Shown here: piece by piece, positions 55,783 through 64,000 of the stretch | How positions within the stretch are numbered: position 1 is the stretch's first letter | Layout: the number at the start of each line of letters is the position of its first letter | Assembly: GCA_964017145.1 (NCBI GenBank) | Contig: OZ024844.1 | Coordinates: 434,001-498,000, forward strand | DNA: 64,000 bases | Source of the DNA: Agrocybe praecox | Lineage: Eukaryota; Basidiomycota; Agaricomycetes; Agaricales; Agrocybaceae | Reading direction: 5' to 3' | Position numbers and translations under genes: made by a program | Notes under the pieces: model-generated | Told to the model about the DNA's origin: nothing | Databases searched by the model: none | What the model saw: the letters and a program-made list of their open reading frames with translations, nothing else

Positions 55783-58700
55783 ATGTCGTCGTCGGCGAAT
55801 CCATTTTTACTACCTTCCAACGAGCAATTTGATGGCACAAATTGGATCATATTCAAAGCAAAAATTCGCGCCGTAGCTAAACAGCGCGGAACTCTAGGCT
55901 ACTTGGATGGTACCATTCCCAGGCCCGACGAACCTAACTCCCTTGACCCCAGCACCATTCGTACCGCAACTACATACTGGGGATCAACCCTACCTACTAT
56001 CGAGGAATGGGATCAGCGAGACGCATGGACACAGGGCCTCATCATGCTGAATGTCAAAAATGCGATAGGCCTAGGCGTCAAAATGGATGGTACTGCCGCA
56101 GAAACATACGAGTCCATTGCATCAGTTCGGGATGCCAAAACCGATATTGGGTGTATCACTGCCGAGAACAAACTTAACGACATCAGATTCGTGGAGGGTG
56201 CTGATATGCAGGAACATATAGTCAAAATGCGCACAGCTTGGGAGAAAGCGAATGCGCAGGGAGCTGATATATCGGACACGAAATTTCGAATGATTCTCTT
56301 GCGGTCAATGCCATCTTCTTGGTTGCCATTTATTGGTTCACTGTATGCGGAGGATTCATCTGTTAAAGTCATCACCCGTCTCAATACACATGCCGAATTC
56401 ATTAAATCAATCTCACTGACACTTTCCAACACTGTCCATGCATTATCAACTCAAGCGAATCAACGGCAAGTGCGTAACCCGCACTTAAAATGTTCCAACG
56501 CCACGTGTGGGAAAATAGGGCACACCATAGAGAGATGCTTCAAGCCAGGTGGAGGCATGGCGGGACAGTATCCAGACTGGTGGAAGGGAGGTAAAGGAGG
56601 AAGTGGAGGCGGTAACAGCAGGACGGGAGGAGGAAATACAACTGGAGGCAACACCAGCGGCCACCAGATAGCCGCTAGTGCAATCTATGACCCTGCAGCA
56701 TACTTCGCTTTCTCCACCATGGCCACGACAGCAGAGAACAGGCAGCACAGTGGACCAGAGAGCGAAACAGAGACATTTGCTGATTCGGCCGCCAGTGGAC
56801 ATTTTTTTCGGAACAGGGAGGACTTTACCGATTACAAGAGCATTCACGGATCCTCTGGCCAGACAGCTTCAGGTGAACCATTCTTCATAGCAGGAGAGGG
56901 TACTGTAACGAAGCAGATGATCTACAAGGGAAGGATTATCACTGTTGCTTTTAAAGGAGCATTGCATACCCCAAACCTTCGTCACAATCTTGTATCCATC
57001 GGAAAAATGCTGGCCCTGGGCTATCAAGTCACTTTTGTCAATCGTAAGGCTATATTCATGGATGACAAAGGCTCACCTTTCATGGAATCTGGCCCAATGT
57101 CGCCTAGCAACATTTTCCCCCTTTCTTTTCTCAACCATGTGAATCTAAATGCTGCGTTCTCGGCCCGTTCACTTAGGCGCCCAGCAAGTATTGAGCTATG
57201 GCACCGGAGGTTGGGACATCCATCGGAGGAGGCAGTACGGAGGATGGCTAAGAGTGGGGTAGTTGATGGGATGGAAGTTACGAGCGAGAAGGTGACAGGA
57301 CGCTGCGAGGATTGCATATTTGGGAAGCAAACACGTCGCCCTTTTGATGGCGAAATTACGCAGACGACAGATGTGCTCGAGGAGGTATCCACGGATCTAT
57401 GGGGACCTGCAACAACGGCATCTGTTGGTGGAAAATTGTACATGATGTTGAATGAGGATACCCACTCGACTTACGCAGAACCTGCCTTTCTTGCAAACAA
57501 GAGGATGAAGACCACGCAGACATGTATGGAGGGTTTCCAGTGTAGGAGTGAGCGGGTGACAAATCGAAAAATGGTCGCTATTCGATCGGATAATGGTCCT
57601 GAATTCAAGAACTCAGTATGGGAAGCGTATACAACGCAACAAGGCATCACTCACCGATTTACGGCAACATACTCATCATCCCAGAACGGCGCCGTCGAAC
57701 GACTAAACCGTACCATCCTTGACCATGTGTGCGCCATGTTGCATGATGCTAGGCTACCCGGAAAGTACTGGGCAGAAGCAGCAGCCACTGCAGTATATCT
57801 GAGGAACCTCCAGCCAACCGCTCGCCATCCAAAGACCACACCCTATGAAATGTTCCACGGTCGCAAACCAGACGTATCACATCTGCGGGTATTTGGCTGC
57901 ACAGTCTACGCCAAGATCCCAGATGAACAAAGTGATGGCAAATTAGCGCCGAGATCGATAAAAGGGGTAATGGTCGGCTACGCAGGGATTGGCGTCTATC
58001 GAGTTCTGGACAAGGAAACAGGTCGGATTTTTGTGTCGAGGGATGTATTGTTCGAGGAGGGGGATGGGCATAGGACAACGGACATGGAGGAGGGCGGAGG
58101 AGAGGTTGACAGCACATTCACCACGAATATTGGCAACGATGATGAGACTATTCCTGAACATGCTGTGCCCACGGTAAACTCTCAGGATGTCATGGCTGAC
58201 AACGAGCACGTTCCCGTCAATGTCAAGCCAGGTGACGATGAATTTTTCTCCACGCCTCCCACTTCACCCGTGGTTGCACCTGTACCAGACCCAGTTCCAA
58301 AAATACCCCGACCACGCATTGTTTATCCTCCAGCCTCTCGAAAGTCGAACCGACTCTTAGGTTTACCAGCAGACATGGCAGATGGCGACCATGATGGTGC
58401 TAGCAACAACCTTGCCTTGATAGCAATGGGTGGTGGCAATATTGAATCGGAATTGTGGATACCTCGCAGGTTCATGGAGGCGATGAAGAGACCAGATTTG
58501 TGGATGCCGCCAATGCAGGCGGAAATGGAGAGGATGGAAAAGATGAAGGTGTGGAGGCTAGCTGTTAGACCGAAAGGAGCGAGAGTAATGGGATGTCGAT
58601 GGGTTTACGATCTGAAGGATGATCTTGAGAGGAAGACCAAGAAGAGGAAGGCTCGATTGGTGGGACAGGGCTTCTCACTGATTCCAGGCGTTGAGATACT

Positions 58701-60210
58701 GGAATCTCATGCATCAGCAGTATGATATGAGTCCTTGCGTGGGATGCTTGCTATGGCAGTCGTCCGAGGGATGTTTATATGGCAGGCAGATTATACGAGC
58801 GCTTACCTCAACGCACCGAACCAGGTCTCAATTCTCATGGAACAACCAGAGGGCTTTCGCATTACATCTCTTGACGGATATGTTCCCTCACCTACTACTG
58901 TCAGCATTCCCAACCCATATGGTCCAGTATATGAAGTCGTGGCTTACGTTCCCGCCGGAGGAGAAGTTCACAAAGTCGTGAACGACCCCACGTACCACAC
59001 ATACGACAGCGAACCAGCGATATCGGAGGAACTAGATTTAGTGGCGGTATTGGACAAGAGTCTTTACGGAGTCGGTGACAGTGGGCGTAACTGGTTTGAC
59101 ACGCTCAACAAATCGATGAAGGGCCATGGTTACTATCAATCTCGAGCGGATCAGTCAGTGCGAGCAAGATGGATGGACGGGGAACTTACAGTAACATGTA
59201 CCTACACCGACGATGTTTCAGGGATGAGCGATACAAAGAAGGGTTATGAGAAGGCAGTTAAGGAGTTGGGGGCGGACTTTGAGATCAAGGATCTTGGGGA
59301 GTTGAAGAGTGTTATAGGGCTAGACGTTGAGATGAGGAAAGAAGAAGGGATGATCATAATATCACAGGAAACATACATCAGGAGGATAATCGAGCAGTTC
59401 GGCCTTCAGGACGCAGCACCAAGATACACTCCACTTCCAACCAGAATCGATCTTCGACGACCTAAGGAACCTATCACAGCGGAGGAGGCACTGTACATGA
59501 AAGACAAGCCGTTCAGACCGGGACTAGGATGTGCTATGTTTTCGCAAATGAGCTCTCGACCCGACACCTCCCAAGCCATTGCCTACTTATCGCGTCATGC
59601 CAACGACCCTCGACCAGCTCACTGGAAGGCGCTCCTACACCTACTGCAATACCTAAAGACCACGGCGCATTTCCGACTCAGATACGGAGGTCCCAATCAC
59701 CAATCATTTACGCCCGTGGCCTATGTTGACGCAGATTATGCCGCTGACCCCGAAAAACGGCGCTCTATCACTGGCTACATTTGCATGCAAGCCGGTGGAC
59801 CTACGTCATGGAGTGCGAAATATCAGCCGACGGTCGCAACCTCTACATCTGAGGCCGAGTATATGGCTCAATCTCGAGGAGGCCAACAACTCATGTGGAT
59901 GTACTCAGCTTTGGAGGAGATAGGCCTGCCACAACCTCGTCCAGCACAGATGTTCGGGGATAACGAAGCAGCTCGTCACATCGCGCACAACAGCACCGGC
60001 GCAGCCAGAGTGAAACATATTGACGTCCGTGAACACTACATCAGGGAAAGGGTTAACGAAGGGGACATTAAAATCGACTACATTCCGAGCGCCGAAAACG
60101 TGGCCGACCTACTTACGAAACCACTCGGACGAACCCAACATTGGAAGCTATGCCTGGCTCTTCGCCTTTGCGAACCGAACGACCCCCTATTGCGCATCTC
60201 TCAGGACTAG
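55783..60210 (+). pseudogene. gag-pol: Copia gag-pol polyprotein, one in-frame TGA
   Basis: 1475 codons in one frame from ATG 55783, split by TGA at 58723-58725. Gag is followed by a knuckle CSNATCGKIGHTIERC (C-x4-C-x4-H-x4-C, the first spacing unusual). The protease has DSAASGHF near residue 334. The integrase zinc finger is HRRLGH ... CEDC; the D, D and E are in STDLWGP, IRSDNGPEF and QNGAVERLNR (about 536, 602, 639). The RT begins before the stop and continues after it; its catalytic motif is YTDD near 1140. RNase H has VAYVDADYA, STSEAEY and VADLLTKPLG. At the stop the reading is ASAV*YESLRGML; in Copia RTs this position is normally Arg (V-R-Y-E-S), so CGA to TGA is the simplest change. 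With nearly identical LTRs, that stop is one of very few changes since insertion. Confidence 0.93.
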
Positions 60211-60223
60211 CTCGTCGGAGGAG

Positions 60224-60582
60224 TGTTGCATATGGACTCGCCTAGTCCATTAGTTCGTCACGAACAACCAAAATGCACGCGCGTCATAGACGCGCCTTTA
60301 TGTGCAACTTCGTCATCCTTATTCTTTTTCCTTCTTAGGACGACGGAACCATTTCTCTTTATTGTTCCTTATTTGCTTGAACCTTATTTTTTTCACTCTA
60401 CTCGTACCCTACACACTATCTATTTTCCTCAGTCAATATCGACGTGACTGAGGTTAGTAAATTTCATAGATTATATTATCTTTCTTTTTTACTTACTTTA
60501 TTATACTATCTAGTTCTGTAATCAACAGGTAGCTAGATGTCAATTCAGTCAATATCGACGTGACTGAGTTCTGTAATCAACA
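60224..60582 (+). repeat. 3' LTR of the Copia element
   Basis: 359 bp, same ends as the 5' LTR, followed by TAGAG. Confidence 0.95.
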
Positions 60583-61175
60583 TAGAGACCGAATGGAAAG
60601 ATTTTGTGTGAGTTGTTGGAGCCTGGTGGGAAAGAAAAAGGGACGACGAAAGTTGATGTACAGCGTCCGAATTGAGGAGGTTTCAAACACAAGGCGGGCT
60701 CAAACTTCTTTCTTTCAACGCCCACTTGTATCTCTTTTTCGACATCTTCGAGCATATTTCGTCTACCTCATCATTTGGCTCGTATAAGCGCGTGGATGAA
60801 GAAAGAAGAAAGTCCCTAAAGCATGCCACAGTCGCAACATTGAAGATTTGAAAATGATCCGTTTCCGAATGTCTCAAGTCAGGAATTATATCTGCTCGTC
60901 TCTTCTATCTTCACCTGTCGTTGGCAAGGCGGTAATGGAAAGGTCGCTGGGTTGGATGGGGATCAAAGGAGGGCCTCTTTGGATGAAATACTGGAGGATA
61001 TGTTTATGTGCGTTCCACTTTTTTTCTCCTTTTTGACACTATGTCGAACGGTGGCTCTTTTGCTAGACATTTTCCGGACTGTTCTTCACGCTGTCCCAAG
61101 AAGGCTCTCCAGTTAGACTTCTATGGCACCCTCGACATCTCTACGAAGCAGAATCATGCAGCATGAAGGTTAGGG
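60583..61175 (+). repeat. Dispersed duplicate of 8770-9200
   Basis: Shared ordered words include GAATGTCTCAAGTCAG, GGTAATGGAAAGGTCG, GGGTTGGAT, ATGTCGAACGGTGGCTCTT, CTAGACATTTT and CACCCTCGACATCTCTA, in the same orientation. The Copia element sits at its left edge. No conserved protein frame. Confidence 0.7.
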
Positions 61176-64000
61176 TTTGCGGGGGCGGCATCGACCACAA
61201 CTCCATCGCCTTTGAGAGGAAACGCAAACAAAGCAGGTTTCCTGTGGCTACTAAACGACTGAAATGGCCACGAGATATTCACGAAATCGATGCTGCAGCT
61301 TCGTATACTCTTAGAGTCTTCCAATAATCTGCACGCAGAATTTTTTGCTGGAAATTGGTTTTTTCTTTTGGGTGACTAGCATAGCAGTTCCAGGGTCGAC
61401 AAGGTACTACGTCCTTTCGACGAATATCTGTGCTTTCTGGACTGCCAGAATCTTCACGATTATTCCACCTCCGAAATTCTCCTGGTGTATCTCTCTTTTG
61501 CGGCCTTAGACACCCTCTGAATTTTTTTGCGGGGTATCTTCCCTGCTCTATCGAACCCTCGTCTGCCTCCTAGATTTTATTGAACTCTTCCTTTGGCGAG
61601 CTTGAGCCTCTGCGCTTTTCTCTTTTCACGACCAAAGGCAGCAGTCTGGTCGGGGACCGGGGCCGAACTCCGAAGGTGACAGTGATGTTTGTCACACAAG
61701 CGAGGTCGACACCTTCGGGGACATAGACGACGATGAACTCGTTTAAATACAATATTGCCCTGAATTATGGATATAAAACATTTCTAGATGTTGCTCCAAG
61801 TGTAGCAAAAATTTGAAGTCTTCAAAAGGGCTCGGTGAATTTCAGTAACACTTGAAGTGTTTCGTCACACTGGATATAATTATCCCCACAGGCAAAGAGG
61901 CAGAGCGAAGAGAATGTGTCTGAAATCCTCTGAACGATGCATGCTAGTTGAGCTCCCGGAAGTGATGGACTTGAGGAGGCTTGATAGCGTCTCTCTGACG
62001 AACATTCAAGATAGCGTCGTGAACGCCTCCGATAATGTTGGCCAGGGATGGATTTGACATGGTACAAGTGTCGTTCACAAAGCAAGTTCTCTCCGGTGGT
62101 CCAACCTGGTCCAGCGTAGTGCATGCTATGATCTTTTGTCTCTCCCTTCCGCAGCTACAAGCATTGGGTGTAGAGAGGACTAGCAATTTGGATTGAAGTT
62201 GGCGGAAGGCTGATGCTGTGGATGAACAGTTTGTTGGACTGAACCTAGTTTTCCGCATAACGAGGAATCTTATGCATGCTCTCTAGGTATTGGTGGTGTA
62301 TTTTCTCCCGGAAGCGACTGTTCTACAGGAACGCACACCCCCCAGTTGAATCAAGAAAGGTTCCTCTGCCCGTCGAGCTGCTTAACCACCACTGTTGCAG
62401 AAGGCTGGTATCAGCCATACACAGATAATTATTCGATTGCGCACCTATTAAAGCTACCACCCATCCACACGTCGTTTTTCTGCTTTTCTATTTTTCCATG
62501 ACCTATGTACCCTTCAGCGAGCAATAATTATAATTGCTCGTCCAAGTTCGAGTATCCTCCTCGAAATGGAAATGTAGGAGTTCTAGTCTCTTCCCATTTC
62601 TGTCAAGTCCCACGGAATCACAGTCCTATACGTTACGTTAAAAGCGGGACGCGCCTTTTTTTTCTGTTCATTTTCTCTCTCCTTCCTCCTCCCAGCCTCT
62701 TTTCTCTCCTCTCATCCAAGGCTCCATACCACTAAGCAGAGCCACCTCTATTCCATTCGCCACCATACCGTCGTTCGTTGAGGCGCTCTTTGCGGCCTTC
62801 CTCTTCCTTGTTCTGATAGTTGCTCATTGGCAGAGAGGAATTGGACTGTGGAGATGTCGTCGACCACGGGTCCTTGTGCTTGCTCCGCTGCAGTGACCAG
62901 GCTGCCAGGTCCGACACACATCACGACTTCGGCGAACCTGTCATACCCTTCGAGGTTACCTTCGCTCCATGTGGTTTGGTCGGGCTTGAATATGCCGTTG
63001 GTGAACTCCGTGTGTGGTTTCTCTTGCTCCTCTGTTGGAAGCCAGTGGCTGATGCACTTTGTTGCAGAAACGCGAATCCTTTGAAAATTCTATTTTTGAA
63101 CCGAATGGCGCAACGACGACTGTTGCAGTGAGTGAATTCTCTTACTGACGAATGAGAAATACTTAGCATTGCACAGCTTTCCCATCTGACAACCACGGCC
63201 TCCACCCGTATCTTGAAGCACGCGTCTTGAGCTGCCTCGCAGCGATTTTTTCGATGAATCCGTCGCCAACAACCAATGACAATGTATTGACTTGACGATC
63301 CCCTCTCTTGACAGCCTGCTGGTTCCAGCCTCATGAGCAAGTTCAAAACGTTGAAATTGAAAAGCACACGCATCAACAGCCTTTTTTGAACCTCAATCTC
63401 GTACAAAACTAATCGTCCCCGCCGACTGTACTATATCCCATAACATCTCGCTATTCCGGTTCTCTTGATTCTTGTCGCACGCATGTCCCATTTCATCTCT
63501 TCGAATTCGTCTTGTATCATATATGCATCTTCTTGTTTTCTTGCTCTCGATTTGAAGCACACCCTACACCATGACATCTAGGATCGCCTTCTTGCCCGCC
63601 ATTTCTAGCACAAATATTAGCTTTAATTTAACATACACCCACATACTATCACACCCTTGTTAGTTTTTTACACTGTTTCTTGCCGTCAAATTGAATTTTG
63701 AATTTTTGTAGTTGGAATCTGTCGTTAACTAGACTTGCGGTGTCTGATTTTGCGGTTTCTTCTCGCGTTGAAGCTCTTGATGTCTTGAACTTGAAGCTTG
63801 AAAGTTGAAGTTGTTGATTGATGCCCACAAAACTTGACGGTCATTGCTTGACTTGATAATATGTCGTGAGGAACATCTTGAAGTAGGTTGAGAATTTTGG
63901 TTTTATAGGTGGAATCTGTGATTCATTGGTCTTATGGTATCTCTTCTTGACTACAATATACAGGGAGAGAAGTAATAAAATTCTATCTGACTTTCACATA
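61176..64000. other. Right end of window: no confident gene
   Basis: Several moderate frames on the minus strand (61570-61752, 61944-62258, 62732-63406) with no recognised domain. They could be exons of unknown fungal genes but no chain of splice sites convinces me. The last 500 bp is AT-rich with GAAGTTGAAG-type words. Confidence 0.45.
62732..63076 (-). pseudogene. Possible coding remnant, low-complexity C-terminus
   Basis: Frame with SSPTAYSSPTKPHGAK, then GMTGSPKS, an in-frame TGA (62918-62920), then CVSDLAAWSLQRSK and SLPMSNYQNKEEEGR to a TAG at 62732-62734. Both halves share one frame and look like a disordered, charged fungal protein tail. A possible acceptor lies just upstream (TTTTCAAAG). 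Function unknown; may be chance. Confidence 0.25.

Larger units (their letters stand above)
55248..60582 (+). mobile_element. Ty1/Copia LTR retrotransposon, 5.3 kb
   Basis: LTRs 55248-55606 and 60224-60582 (359 bp each, one difference noticed: CACACG versus CACGCG). Target duplication TAGAG at 55243-55247 and 60583-60587. GGTTATGGGCCC follows the 5' LTR as the likely primer-binding region; the purine run CGGAGGAG precedes the 3' LTR. One gag-pol frame interrupted by a single TGA. Confidence 0.95.

Overview
The window looks like a repeat-rich segment of a mushroom-forming fungus (Agaricomycetes, Basidiomycota). Real coding stretches are cut by 45-70 bp introns with GTRNGY donors. The gene content fits: KDZ transposase, a TET/JBP-type dioxygenase, chromovirus, Ty3/Gypsy, Ty1/Copia and hAT elements, and viroplasmin-like (RNase H1 N-terminal-like) proteins. 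I see no housekeeping gene that is clearly intact, and no rRNA, tRNA or CRISPR.

The central discovery is one 28.9 kb DNA transposon, 18389-47297. It has ~377 bp terminal inverted repeats (18389-18765 and 46921-47297, about 94% identical by eye, no indels) and a 7 bp target duplication GGTTGCT on both sides. Order inside: an unknown-family gene (-, 18925-21269); a viroplasmin-like gene (+, 36185-38426); a small basic coding fragment (-, ~38740-39081); an apparently intact TET/JBP dioxygenase (-, 39679-41243); and a CxC2-type KDZ transposase (+, 41532-46767), broken. About half the length is a young nested Ty3/Gypsy element (21537-36045). The element was ~14 kb before that insertion.

Five 0.8-0.9 kb elements (4318-5138, 14773-15662, 16801-17705, 43950-44747, and one cut by an assembly gap ending at 45257) have the same kind of termini as the giant: one end CACC, the other CAGCC. 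They also make 7 bp duplications, so they look like its non-autonomous relatives. Two of them sit inside the KDZ transposase gene. The left edge (1-6709) looks like the CACC half of a second large element with the same divergent gene pair (viroplasmin-like -, unknown-family +). It ends at 6709 inside a chromovirus remnant (6710-7728), which itself lies against a dual-specificity-phosphatase-like gene fragment (7735-8027).

The right part holds an hAT element (49934-53892, 8 bp duplication ATGGCCTA, 14-exon transposase with two lesions), a Copia element (55248-60582, 5 bp duplication TAGAG, LTRs almost identical, one in-frame stop), and a segment at 60583-61175 duplicated from 8770-9200. The rest, about 8.0-13.9 kb, 47.3-49.9 kb and 61.2-64 kb, has no gene I can recognise with confidence.

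A pattern runs through the window. Genes that are otherwise open are closed by single in-frame stops, several of them TGA where the family normally has arginine. That fits CGA to TGA change by deamination of methylated CpG, in a locus that also carries a putative 5-methylcytosine oxygenase.
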